Positions 51,634 through 60,427 of a stretch of 64,000 bases of DNA are shown here, piece after piece. The position numbers were made by a program, and so were the translations under genes. Origin of the DNA: Dyella_A sp049445995 (GTDB taxonomy: Bacteria > Pseudomonadota > Gammaproteobacteria > Xanthomonadales > Rhodanobacteraceae). The DNA is taken from positions 24,321-88,320 of the forward strand of contig NZ_JBMSDZ010000015.1 in assembly GCF_049445995.1 (NCBI RefSeq), written 5' to 3'. The first letter of the stretch is position 1. Every line of letters begins with the position of its first letter. A model generated the notes under the pieces. It made no database searches and had not been told where the DNA came from. It worked only from the letters and a program-made list of their open reading frames with translations.

Positions 51634-52736
51634 GCCGGGCCAACACGTGGCGACAGCCGCTTCGCCTGGCGCTCGGCATCGTGCTCGCTGCCGGTGGCGC
51701 GGCGGCGCTGCCGGTCGCCGCGCAATCGGCGCCTGCTGCATCCGGCACGGTGGCCCGGCCGATGGAGGCGATGGACATGGATGGCATGAACATGGGTGAC
51801 ATGCCGATGCCGGCCGCCGCATCCAGCACGAAGGCCGCGGCAGCGGCCAGTCATGCCGCGAAGGACGGCGGCATGGCCGGCATGGAGCACGGTGCGATGC
51901 CCGGGATGGACCATGCGAACCATGCCCAGGGCAAGCGTGCCCCGGCCCAGTCACCGGTGTCCGGGACGTCCGGCGACTCGTCCGCGCACGGCAGGTCCGG
52001 CATGGCGATGGGTGCCATGCAGGGCGGCAAGGCACCGCCGGATGCGCGCAGCCCCGACTATTCCGACGGCGTCGGCTACGGCGACATGCCGGGCATGGAC
52101 ATGCAGCCACCGAGAGTGGGCCGACTGCTGCTGGACAAGCTCGAGGCCGTGCACGGGCGCGAAGCCAACGGCCAGGCCTGGGAGCTGCAGGGCTGGTACG
52201 GCGGCGACAACGACAAGCTGTGGCTGCGCAGCGAAGGCGAGCGCAGCGGGGGACGCGTGGAGGACGGCAGTGCCGAAGTGCTGTGGAACCACCTGATGGC
52301 GACCTACTGGTCGACCCAGCTGGGCATCCGACGGGATATCGGCGTAGGTCCCGGACGAAGCTGGGCCGCCTTCGGCGTGGAGGGACTGGCGCCGTACTTT
52401 TTCGACGTGGAAGCCACGGCCTACGTCGGGCAATCGGGTCGAACCGCCGCGCGCTTTCGCGCCAGCTACGAGGTGCTGTTCACCCAGCGGCTGATCCTCA
52501 CCCCGGAATTCGAGCTCAACGCCTACGGCAAGGCCGATCCGGCACGCCGGATCGGTGCCGGCGTATCGGATGCGTCGCTGGGCCTGCGCCTGCGCTACGA
52601 GATCCGCCGCGAATTCGCCCCGTACATCGGCGTGAACTGGGTGCGGCGCTTCGGTGCCACCGCCGATTACGCGCGGCGCGAGCATCAACCGGTCTTCGAC
52701 CCGCAGCTCGTCGCGGGCATGCGCATCTGGTTCTGA
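51630..52736 (+). CDS. copB: CopB outer-membrane copper-resistance protein
   Basis: The 368-residue protein has a signal peptide (about residues 1-33), a Met/His-rich N-terminal third (MEAMDMDGMNMGDMPMP, GMAGMEHGAMPGMDH) and a CopB barrel (from DYSDGVGYGDMPGMDMQ onward, with YFFDVEATAYVG and LGIRRDIGVGPGR) ending in Phe. The ATG overlaps the copA stop (ATGA), so the two are coupled. It probably binds or exports copper at the outer membrane. Confidence 0.94.
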   Translation: MSRANTWRQPLRLALGIVLAAGGAAALPVAAQSAPAASGTVARPMEAMDMDGMNMGDMPMPAAASSTKAAAAASHAAKDGGMAGMEHGAMPGMDHANHAQGKRAPAQSPVSGTSGDSSAHGRSGMAMGAMQGGKAPPDARSPDYSDGVGYGDMPGMDMQPPRVGRLLLDKLEAVHGREANGQAWELQGWYGGDNDKLWLRSEGERSGGRVEDGSAEVLWNHLMATYWSTQLGIRRDIGVGPGRSWAAFGVEGLAPYFFDVEATAYVGQSGRTAARFRASYEVLFTQRLILTPEFELNAYGKADPARRIGAGVSDASLGLRLRYEIRREFAPYIGVNWVRRFGATADYARREHQPVFDPQLVAGMRIWF

Positions 52737-52750
52737 GGTGGGAATCCATC

Positions 52751-53791
52751 ATGAAAAAACACATCAAGCACCACAGCATCACCGTTGTCGCGGTTCTGGC
52801 AGCTCTCGCGCTGGGTGCCGGCGCATTCGTCTACTCCGGCCTCTACGACATCGGCGCCGACGATCCCCACACCAAGCTCGTCCATTCGGCCTTGCAGACC
52901 TTGCGCGAGCGCTCGATCCATGTGCGCTCGCAAGGCATCAACGTGCCCGACCTGGAGGACCCCCAACTGATTCTCAAAGGTGCCGGCCAGTACGCGGCCA
53001 TGTGCACCCAATGTCATCTCACACCCGGTCAAACCGATTCCGAGATTCGCCCCGGGCTGTACCCGCAGCCGCCCAACCTGGCGCAGGAACGGGTCGATCC
53101 GAAGGACGCCTTCTGGGTAATCAAGCACGGCATCAAGATGAGTGCGATGCCGGCCTGGGGTTTCAGCCACGATGACCGGGCGATCTGGAGCATGGTCGCG
53201 TTCCTGCAGAAGCTGCCGGACATGACGGCGGCACAATACAAGGAGATCGTCGCCCGGGCACCGCCGGATGAAGACATGGACATGGACGGCGATGGCGGCC
53301 ACAACCACGGCCATGGCGAGGGCGCCGCCGCTGACGCGGATGACCATCATGCCGCTGCTGCACCGACCGCCGTTGCGCCGCTTTCGTTCGATGGCATGAA
53401 GCCCGGCGCGGCGCCGGAGGCCGAGGCCGTGGCGAAGTCGTTCCAGCAGGCGTTGCAGCGTGGCGATCGCGATGCGGTACTGGCTTTGCTATCACCGGCG
53501 GCAACCATCAGCGAAAGCGGCCAGACGCAGTCGCGCGAGGCGTACGCCTCCGATCATCTGAGCAGTGACATCGCCTATTTGAAATCCGCCACCGTGACGC
53601 CGGTGTCGCAGGCCTCGATGGCGATGGGCGACACCGCCATGGTCGGCACTGAAAGCACCATCGTAAGCAGCGCCAAGGAAAAGCCGAGCACCGTGAGCAG
53701 CCGCGAGTTGCTCACGCTCAAGCAGCATGGAAAACAGTGGAAAATAACCGCTATCCAGTGGCAGTCCGTGGCGCAAAGCACCCCGCAGTGA
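52751..53791 (+). CDS. Cytochrome c fused to a His-rich linker and NTF2-like domain
   Basis: The 346-residue protein has an N-terminal membrane anchor/signal (residues 9-29), a single heme-c domain with CTQCH at 85-89 and a Met ligand candidate in GIKMSAMPAWG, a His/Asp-rich linker (about 176-205, with GHNHGHGEG and DDHHAAA), and a C-terminal SnoaL/DUF4440-like domain (KSFQQALQRGDRDAVLALLSPAATISESG). It is 14 bases downstream of copB, so probably a copper-operon gene. The combination is unusual, and I do not know a named family. Confidence 0.8.
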   Translation: MKKHIKHHSITVVAVLAALALGAGAFVYSGLYDIGADDPHTKLVHSALQTLRERSIHVRSQGINVPDLEDPQLILKGAGQYAAMCTQCHLTPGQTDSEIRPGLYPQPPNLAQERVDPKDAFWVIKHGIKMSAMPAWGFSHDDRAIWSMVAFLQKLPDMTAAQYKEIVARAPPDEDMDMDGDGGHNHGHGEGAAADADDHHAAAAPTAVAPLSFDGMKPGAAPEAEAVAKSFQQALQRGDRDAVLALLSPAATISESGQTQSREAYASDHLSSDIAYLKSATVTPVSQASMAMGDTAMVGTESTIVSSAKEKPSTVSSRELLTLKQHGKQWKITAIQWQSVAQSTPQ

Positions 53792-53821
53792 GAGGAGCCG
53801 CCCGATCGCCTTGAGCGAGGT

Positions 53822-54679
53822 TTGGTGTCGTGGAACGTGCTGTACCTGGCCGTGCTGGCGCTGGTGTTTGCATGGGACCCGGCGTATGCGCTGCTGGGCC
53901 AGATGAACATCCGGCTCGGCAACGCCAGCGCGATGGATTTCGTCAACGCTATCTTCGGCATCACTGCCCATCCGGTGGGCTTTCAGTTCTGGTTCGTGCG
54001 CGATCTGTTCGTTACCGCGCTGGTCAGCCCGCTGCTCTGGCTGTCGCTCAAGTACACGCCGTACCTCGGCATGGCGCTTCTCGGCGTGGCGTGGATCGTC
54101 GGCAGCGACCTGCTGATTTTCTTCCGTACCGACGTGGTGTTTTTCTTTTATCTGGGCGGATTTTTGCGCATCCAGCGCATACCGCTGCATATCGGGCGCA
54201 CCACGAGCTGATGGCTGCTGGGCGCCTATCTGGCGGTGGTCACGCTGCGCACGGTGGCGCCGCTGTTCATTGATCTCAGGGTGCATCGCCCCGAGCTGCT
54301 CACCGCCGCCACCCGTTCGATGCGGCTGCTCGGCGTGCCCGCCTGCTGGGGCTGTTTCCAGCAGTGGGCGTAGCGCCGCACCGGGGCGGCCATCGCCCGG
54401 TTCGGCGGCCTGGCGTTCTTTCTCCATTCGGCGCACTACCCGCTGATCGCCGAGGTCAAGATCCTGCTATGGCCGCTGCTGCCCTCGCATGCGGACGCCT
54501 GGCTGATCGCGCACTACGTTGCGAGCGTGGCGGTCACCGTGGCCATTGGTGTGTCCACGGGCTTGCTGCTGGCACGCCGGCTGCCGGGCCTGTTCGCACT
54601 GATGAACGGTGGCCAGCCGGGCACCGGGCCGCAGGGTGCGCAAACGATCGCTTTACCAACGAGCCGAAGCATGTCGTAA
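53822..54679 (+). pseudogene. Degenerate acyltransferase-3/OpgC-like gene
   Basis: A single reading frame of 286 codons shows membrane segments typical of acyltransferase family 3 (VGFQFWFVRDLFVTALVSPLLW; GGLAFFLHSAHYPLIAEVKILLW) but is interrupted in frame by TGA at 54209 and TAG at 54371. The 5' end also lacks the family N-terminus (the catalytic RxH helix), so it is truncated as well. No frameshift is needed. It lies between the copper operon and the complex I-like operon. Confidence 0.75.
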
Positions 54680-54746
54680 CGGCGCCCGTTCAGGAGCATG
54701 GCCAGAAATAGACGCGGGCGACAGCAGCGCAGCGAAGCCCGTAGGC

Positions 54747-54788
54747 GCGCAAAGCGGATGCGACCCTAGTGGCGCTCCGCCTTTGCGC
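54747..54788. repeat. Hairpin before the complex I-like operon
   Basis: GCGCAAAGCGGA and TCCGCCTTTGCGC pair with one bulged base around an 18-base loop. It lies in the 148-bp spacer after the pseudogene and 40 bp before the NuoA-like start. It could be a terminator remnant or a repeat; no U-tract is seen. Confidence 0.45.
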
Positions 54789-54827
54789 AACACCTTCTTT
54801 TCACCACGTTCATAGTGGACTGCCGAT

Positions 54828-55172
54828 GTGAAAGATGTCGTTTCCCTTGTGGTGGTTCTGTTGTGTTCGGCAGGCACGGCCGGGGCGTTGCGATGGCTGG
54901 CTCACGACCATGCCGGCAGCGCTCCGCAACAGGTGCCGTTTCTGGGCGGCGGCGACGCCAAAACCCATGCTTGGCAGCGCTATCACCTGCGCTGCTACCC
55001 GATGCTGCTGCTGTTCATCGCCTTCGAGATGGAGATGATGTTCATGTATCCGTGGGCGGTGGTTTTCGTGGCCGAAGGTGGCAAGGCGCTCATGGACATG
55101 GGCATGTTCCTGGCCATTCTCGCCATCGGCATCGTGTATGCCTGGCGCGAAGGGATCTTCCGGTGGCAATGA
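54828..55172 (+). CDS. nuoA: NuoA-like subunit of a complex I-related membrane module
   Basis: The 114-residue protein has three membrane segments and the NuoA hallmark FEMEMMFMYPWAVVF (equivalent to FDVE...YPW in normal NuoA), with YHLRCYPMLLLFIAF before it. The start is a GTG with weak signals. It leads an eight-gene operon with NuoB/D-, H-, J-, K-, L-, M- and N-like genes. Met content around the conserved loop is unusually high. Confidence 0.85.
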   Translation: MKDVVSLVVVLLCSAGTAGALRWLAHDHAGSAPQQVPFLGGGDAKTHAWQRYHLRCYPMLLLFIAFEMEMMFMYPWAVVFVAEGGKALMDMGMFLAILAIGIVYAWREGIFRWQ

Positions 55173-56626
55173 GCGCGCTGAGAGCACTCGCCGCGGCCGC
55201 GCCGGTACCGGTGTTTGTCGCGATCGGCGCGGATGCCGGTGATCACATCGACGATCTCGGTTTGCAGCCATCCCTCCAGCGCGTGGCCAGTCCGCGCCAT
55301 GCCAGCGTGCTGCTGGTGGCAGGTGAAGTGCGTGAGCACGATGTTGCGGCGCTGCGCCGACTGCACGATCAGTTGCCGCATCCGCGCGCGACGCTGTGCT
55401 GGGCCTGTGACGCTCCCGCCAACTTTGGCGCGCCACGCACGCTGCCGCCAAACCGCGATCCCGTGCCGGCACTGCGCGAGTTGTATCGGCAACTGCTGGC
55501 TGGTGAGCACCCGTCCGAACCCGACCTGCTGCCGGACGAGCCCCCTGCGCCTTGGCGCGGCGTGGGCGAATACGGGCAGGGTGGCAAGGGCATGATGGGT
55601 GGCGCGCCGTACGGGCGGCCGATGCCGATGACCGACGATGATCTGCGCGACGGCCTGGCGCTCGATGCCTACACGCTGCGGCTGGGTCCGTTCATGCCGA
55701 CGCTGCCAGCCGGCCTGGTGCTCTCGCTGACCGTGCAGGGCGATGTGATCCAGCACGCGCACATGGAAAGTCCGCCGCTGTGGCCGGCGCCGCCTTCGTC
55801 ATCGCACGCTCCATACGATGGCGCCGTCAGGCAGGTCGAACCATTCGATGGCTCCTCATTGCTGAAAGAAACCGGTGCCGCTGCCTTCGCCGGCTCCAGG
55901 CCCCGCGATCCCGGCTTGGTTGGTTCCCTGGCAGCAAAGAGCCGCGAGCATGACGATCGCGATGCACCCGACAACGCGCGGACGCTTGCACACCGCGAAT
56001 ACCGACGCGCTGCGCAGCATCTGCGCTGCATCGCGAGGTTGCTGGCCGTTCTTGAGCTCGCTTCACTGGCCGAGCGCTGCCGGCGCATGGCCTGCGCGGT
56101 CGAACACGGCGAACCCTGTTCGATCGATGCACTGCGCAGGGCGCTGGTGCGAAGCGGCGCATTCGCCGCGATTCCTCCGGGGCTGGGCACGCTCGATCCG
56201 CTGATGGCGACGGTACTGGGCGGCACGGCGCGGCGTGCGGCCGACGTCGGCGTGGGTGAGCGGCGGCACGATCAGGCCGGCCGCGAACCGGACCGCAACG
56301 CGCTCATGCAGCGTGATGGCGACGTCCGCGCGCGTCTGCATCAATGGCTGGACGAAGCCGAACAATCCATGCGCCTGGCGCATCGCGCGGGAGACGTTGC
56401 CCTCAGCACGGCATCGCGCGCGGATGAGCTCGATGCTGAGCACGATCCGCTGCCGGCCGACAAGGCGGTAGCCATCCGCGGCGTTTTCACCACGCTGCTG
56501 CGCGGCCTGGAGTGGCACGAGGCGATGTTGGTGATCAACAGCTTTGAGGTGGCCGCGCTCCGCCGCATGTATTGCCCGCCCGGCGATGCGCCCCACGCCG
56601 CCACCCATTCCGGGCACGCGACGTGA
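55169..56626 (+). CDS. NuoB/NuoD-like hybrid protein lacking cluster and quinone-site residues
   Basis: In the 485-residue protein, residues 45-80 resemble the central part of NuoB (HASVLLVAGEVREHDVAALRRLHDQLP), residues 141-200 the start of NuoD (YTLRLGPFMPTLPAGLVLSLTVQGDVIQHAHMESP), and residues 270-475 are helical with a NuoD-like character. The CC/C/C ligands of cluster N2 are absent (only CWAC at 77-80), and both His of the NuoD GPxHPxxHG motif are replaced. Its start overlaps the NuoA stop (ATGA). It might be a structural scaffold of the membrane arm. The assignment is from remembered sequence features. Confidence 0.6.
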   Translation: MSALRALAAAAPVPVFVAIGADAGDHIDDLGLQPSLQRVASPRHASVLLVAGEVREHDVAALRRLHDQLPHPRATLCWACDAPANFGAPRTLPPNRDPVPALRELYRQLLAGEHPSEPDLLPDEPPAPWRGVGEYGQGGKGMMGGAPYGRPMPMTDDDLRDGLALDAYTLRLGPFMPTLPAGLVLSLTVQGDVIQHAHMESPPLWPAPPSSSHAPYDGAVRQVEPFDGSSLLKETGAAAFAGSRPRDPGLVGSLAAKSREHDDRDAPDNARTLAHREYRRAAQHLRCIARLLAVLELASLAERCRRMACAVEHGEPCSIDALRRALVRSGAFAAIPPGLGTLDPLMATVLGGTARRAADVGVGERRHDQAGREPDRNALMQRDGDVRARLHQWLDEAEQSMRLAHRAGDVALSTASRADELDAEHDPLPADKAVAIRGVFTTLLRGLEWHEAMLVINSFEVAALRRMYCPPGDAPHAATHSGHAT

Positions 56627-57549
56627 GCGTGCTGGTGCCATGGCTGGGCATGCTGGCACTGCTGTGTGTGGGCATGACTCTTGTCGTCATGCTCGATCGG
56701 CTGGTTTTCGCAGCCATCGCGCGGCGACCGCGGACAAGTATGCGTGACACCTTGCTCGCGCCATTGCGCACGATAGCCGCCACGCTTGTGCGCCAGCAGA
56801 ACCGCACCGAGCATCCGGATCGCCTGAACTGGGCGCTCGCGCCGGTGCTGTACCTGGGGCTGGCCGGTATCGGGCTGGCGGTGGTGCCGCTGGCGCCGGG
56901 CGTCGCGGTGATCGATTCGCCCGCCAGCGTGGTGCTGTGGGGCGCGGCGGAGGCGCTGACGGTGATCGCGGTGTTTCTGCACGGCTGGTCGGCCAACGCG
57001 CCGCTGCCGCTTCTCGGCGCGTATCGCTACGCCGCGCTCAGTCTGCCGATCATGCTGCTGTCGATGTTCGTGCTGATCGGCACCGCGCTGCCGGCGCAGT
57101 CGCTGTCGGTGACACGCATCGTGGAGTCGCAGCACGAGGTGTGGAACGTATGGCGCCAGCCGCTGGGATTGCTGTTGTTTCTCTTGCTGGGGCTGTCGCT
57201 GAGTCTGCGCGGGCCGTTCGACTATGCCGACTCAACCGACCTCGCCGGCGGCACCGCCAGCGAGGTCTCCGGCGCCGCGCGGCTGACCTGGCAACTCGCG
57301 CGCCACGCCATGCTGGTGGCGTTCGCGGCAATGGCCAGCTCGGCATTTCTCGGCGGCTATCTGGGTCCCGTGCGCGCCGGGCCGTGGTGGCTGGCGCTGA
57401 AGATGCTCGTGCTGCTCACGCTGCTGATCGGCGCCGGCCACGGCCTCGCGCGACTGCCACCTTCGCGCATGCTCACGCTGTTGTGGACGGTGCTGCTGCC
57501 GCTGGCGTTTCTGGACCTGGGGGTGGCCGGCGTGGTGGCGTTGTGGTGA
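56623..57549 (+). CDS. nuoH: NuoH-like membrane subunit
   Basis: The 308-residue protein has about eight membrane helices and the NuoH layout: HGWSANAPLPLLGAYRYAA (normally GWSSNNKYSLLGAMRASAQ), EVWNVWRQPLG, PFDYADSTDLAGG and FLGGYLGP. The Glu in the quinone loop (SYE) is replaced by ALSLPIML, and the acidic EAE cluster after PFD is changed, so a working ubiquinone site is doubtful. It starts with a GTG overlapping the previous stop. Confidence 0.85.
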   Translation: MSVLVPWLGMLALLCVGMTLVVMLDRLVFAAIARRPRTSMRDTLLAPLRTIAATLVRQQNRTEHPDRLNWALAPVLYLGLAGIGLAVVPLAPGVAVIDSPASVVLWGAAEALTVIAVFLHGWSANAPLPLLGAYRYAALSLPIMLLSMFVLIGTALPAQSLSVTRIVESQHEVWNVWRQPLGLLLFLLLGLSLSLRGPFDYADSTDLAGGTASEVSGAARLTWQLARHAMLVAFAAMASSAFLGGYLGPVRAGPWWLALKMLVLLTLLIGAGHGLARLPPSRMLTLLWTVLLPLAFLDLGVAGVVALW

Positions 57550-58220
57550 GCGGCATCGACCTCGCGTTCTGGACGCTGGCGGTGATCGCCATCGTCAGCG
57601 GCTGGCGCGTGTTCCGTACCGACTCGATGGTGCGTTCGGCGTTCCTGCTGTTGCTCTCGTTCGTTGCCGTCGGGTTGATCCTGCTGCTGCTGCGCGCGCC
57701 GTACCTGGGCATGGCCACCATCTTCATGATGGGCGTGGAGATGATGGTGATGGCCTTGTTCATGGTGATGTTCATGATGGACCCGGCCGGCCTCAACCCG
57801 ATGAACATGGTGCATCAGGAGCGCTTCGCCATCGTCGCCGGAGTGCTCGCGTTTGCCGGGCTGGCGGCAGCGGTGTGGCTGACCGATCTGCCGCAGCACC
57901 CGCTCGCCGCCGGCCGGCCGGTGATCCGCAAGCTGGGGTTGGAGTTGCTCGGCCGCTCGATGCTGATCTTCGAGACCGCCGGGGTGACGCTGCTGGCAAC
58001 GATGATCGGCACCGTGGTGCTGTCCAGCCGCAGCGGCCGGTTCGGTCCGGCCGATGCCGGCTCGCTGCCGCCGCCACTGACGCCCGACGGGATACCGGCG
58101 GGGCGCATGCCGGAGAGCCACAGCGGCGGCCACGGCGGCCACGCTCCTGCGGCGGCGTCTCCAACGGCCGGCGAGCCGGCGCACGGGCATGCAAACGAAC
58201 AACCGGAGCACCACGCATGA
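57546..58220 (+). CDS. nuoJ: NuoJ-like subunit with Met-rich helix and His-rich tail
   Basis: The 224-residue protein has NuoJ-like helices (FWTLAVIAIVSGWRVFRTDSMVRSAFLLLLSF) and GRSMLIFETAGVTLLATMIGTVVLSSR. Residues 56-88 contain twelve Met, in place of the VQILVYAGAVMVLFLFVVM-type helix, and the conserved Tyr is a Met. The C-terminus (about 185-224) has seven His. It starts with GTG in a GTGA overlap with the nuoH stop and overlaps the nuoK start. Confidence 0.85.
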   Translation: MSGIDLAFWTLAVIAIVSGWRVFRTDSMVRSAFLLLLSFVAVGLILLLLRAPYLGMATIFMMGVEMMVMALFMVMFMMDPAGLNPMNMVHQERFAIVAGVLAFAGLAAAVWLTDLPQHPLAAGRPVIRKLGLELLGRSMLIFETAGVTLLATMIGTVVLSSRSGRFGPADAGSLPPPLTPDGIPAGRMPESHSGGHGGHAPAAASPTAGEPAHGHANEQPEHHA

Positions 58221-58522
58221 GCCTCCAAGCGATCCTCCTGGTCGGCGCTTCGCTGATCGGCCTGGGCCTGTATGGCGCGCTGTCGCAGAAATCGTTCGTG
58301 ATGCTGTTGATGGGGCTGGAGCTGATGCTCAACGGCGTGCTGCTGATCGTGGTCGGCTGCTGGTCGCGCAGCGCCGGCGGCGATCCGCGCGGCCAGTTGC
58401 TGGCGATCACCGTGATGGCAGTGATGGCGGTCGACATGGCGATCGGCTTCGCGCTGGTGACGGCGGTCTACCGCAAACGCCAGGTCGACGTGATCGAGGG
58501 CCTGACGACGATGAAACACTGA
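58217..58522 (+). CDS. nuoK: NuoK-like subunit
   Basis: The 101-residue, three-helix protein matches NuoK: LYGALSQKSFVMLLMGLELMLNGVLLIVVG retains the essential helix-2 Glu (E36 in E. coli), and the helix-3 acidic residue (E72) is an Asp in MAVDMAIGFAL. It also ends YRKRQVDVIEGL, typical of the family. ATGA and TGATG overlaps connect it to nuoJ and nuoL. The proton-path acid residues are therefore essentially kept. Confidence 0.92.
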   Translation: MSLQAILLVGASLIGLGLYGALSQKSFVMLLMGLELMLNGVLLIVVGCWSRSAGGDPRGQLLAITVMAVMAVDMAIGFALVTAVYRKRQVDVIEGLTTMKH

Positions 58523-60426
58523 TGCTCTGGACGCTGGCCCTGCTGCCAATGCTCGCGGGTGCCGCGTTGTTCGCGGCTGGCTCGGAGCGGCGCGGCTGGC
58601 TGGCGGCGGCGGCCGCGGCGACCATGGCCGCCACGCTGCTGATCGGCGCGCGTGCCGCGGCCCATGGCTGGCAGGGCGAGTTGGCGTGGAGTCCGCTGCT
58701 GACCCTGCACGTGGCGCTGACACCGTTGGCTGCCGTGGTCGCGCTGCTGGTGCCGGCGGTTGCCTTGCCGGTGCTCGCCTACGCGGCGTTCCACGAAGAG
58801 CGTCCCGGCTTGCGCCGGCTGCTCGCGCTGCTGCTGTTGTTTGTCGGCGCGATGGAGCTGCTGGTGATCGCGGCCGATCTGCTGACCCTGCTGGCCGGCT
58901 GGGAGCTGGTCGGCGCGTGCTCATGGGCGCTGATCGCGCATCAATGGCGCGATGCCAGCGGAGCCGCTTCCAGCCTGTACGCCTTCGTGATGACGCGCCT
59001 TGGCGATCTGGGCATGTTCCTGGCGGTGATGGCCGCGTTTGCCGGCAGTGGATCATTCGCCTACGCCGAACTGGCGCAACTGCAAGGTTTGCCCCTGGCA
59101 CTGCTGACCTTCGGGCTGCTGCTGTCGGCCGCGTCGAAATCCGGCCAACTGCCGTTCTCGCCGTGGCTGTTCCGCGCGATGGCCGGCCCGACCTCGGTTT
59201 CGGCCCTGCTGCACGCGGCCACCATGGTCGCCGCCGGCGCTTATCTGCTGGCGCGGCTGCAGCCGCAACTGAGCCGCGTGGCGTGGTTCGGACCGGCGGT
59301 GATCGCGATTGGGCTGAGCACCGCGCTGGCCGGCGGTGTGGTCGCCATCGTGCAGAGCCACGCCAAGAAATTGCTGGCCGCTTCGACCTCGGCGCATTTC
59401 GGCTTGATGTTCGTCGCGGTGGGTGCGGGCTATCCGGCGGTTGCCGTGGCGCACCTGGTCGCGCATGCCTGTTTCAAGGCGCCGCTGTTTCTCGCCGCGG
59501 GCATCGCTGGCCAGCGGACAGACGGCTATACGCTGGCGCGCATGCGCCTGGGTCGCGCGTTGCCGTGGGTGGCCACCATGAGCGGCGTGGCCGTACTGGC
59601 GCTGGCCGGCGTGCCGCCGATGGGCGCGGCCTGGACCAAGGAGACGATCGCCGCCGCCGGCGAACACGCCAGCCCTTGGGTTGCGGCGGCGGTGTTGCTG
59701 GCTGGCGGCTTGAGCGCGGTGTACGCAGCGCGCTTTCAGGGCCTGGCCTTCGGCTTCGGCGATCCATGCGTACAGGCAAAGCGACCGGGTTGCGTCGAAC
59801 GCATCGCGATGACCCTGCTGGCGCTGGTCACTCTCGTGCTGTCGCTGCTGTGGCTGCCACGCGCGCACGCCGCACTGGGCGCCTTGCTCGGCGTGTCATG
59901 GCCGACATCGGGCACGCTGGTGCGGGTCGCATCGCTGCTGCTGGCCGGGCTGGGTCTGGCGACCGGCAACCTGTTGGTGCGACGGTGGCCGAAGCTCGGC
60001 CTGAGCGGCGCTCCGGCTGCGGTAGCGAACTGGTGGGGCCTGCCGACGCTGCTGCGCGTGAGCTTATCGACGCCGGTGCTGTGGCTGGCGCACGCCGCGG
60101 CGTGCGCGGACGACGCGTTGATCGACGCCATGCCGCGCGGTGCCGCCTTGTTGGGCCGTCGCGCGGCGGCACGTTTCGCGCGTGGCGACGATGCCGTCGT
60201 CGATCGCGGGGTTCGCGCCAGCGAAACATTCACCATGGTGCTGGCGGCGTTCGGCCGCGGCCTCGGCGAACGTGTCGCGGACGGACTGCCGGAGGGCACC
60301 GCCGCGCTGCTCGGCCTCGGCGGCCTCGACGTACGACGGTTGCAAACCGGGCTGTCACAGCACTACGTGGCGATGCTCGCGATCGGTGGCGCGCTATTGA
60401 CCGTGATTCTTCTCTTGGGGAGCTGA
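58522..60426 (+). CDS. nuoL: NuoL-like antiporter-type subunit
   Basis: The 634-residue protein is a full-length NuoL/MrpA-type subunit with 14 core helices and the C-terminal extension. The channel residues are intact: Glu in LLTLLAGWELVGACSW, Lys in SAASKSGQLPFSPWL, His-rich GPTSVSALLHAATMVAAG and Lys in AAWTKETIAA. It carries out proton or sodium translocation in complex I. The ATG overlaps the nuoK stop (TGATG). Confidence 0.93.
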   Translation: MLWTLALLPMLAGAALFAAGSERRGWLAAAAAATMAATLLIGARAAAHGWQGELAWSPLLTLHVALTPLAAVVALLVPAVALPVLAYAAFHEERPGLRRLLALLLLFVGAMELLVIAADLLTLLAGWELVGACSWALIAHQWRDASGAASSLYAFVMTRLGDLGMFLAVMAAFAGSGSFAYAELAQLQGLPLALLTFGLLLSAASKSGQLPFSPWLFRAMAGPTSVSALLHAATMVAAGAYLLARLQPQLSRVAWFGPAVIAIGLSTALAGGVVAIVQSHAKKLLAASTSAHFGLMFVAVGAGYPAVAVAHLVAHACFKAPLFLAAGIAGQRTDGYTLARMRLGRALPWVATMSGVAVLALAGVPPMGAAWTKETIAAAGEHASPWVAAAVLLAGGLSAVYAARFQGLAFGFGDPCVQAKRPGCVERIAMTLLALVTLVLSLLWLPRAHAALGALLGVSWPTSGTLVRVASLLLAGLGLATGNLLVRRWPKLGLSGAPAAVANWWGLPTLLRVSLSTPVLWLAHAAACADDALIDAMPRGAALLGRRAAARFARGDDAVVDRGVRASETFTMVLAAFGRGLGERVADGLPEGTAALLGLGGLDVRRLQTGLSQHYVAMLAIGGALLTVILLLGS

Positions 60427-60427
60427 C

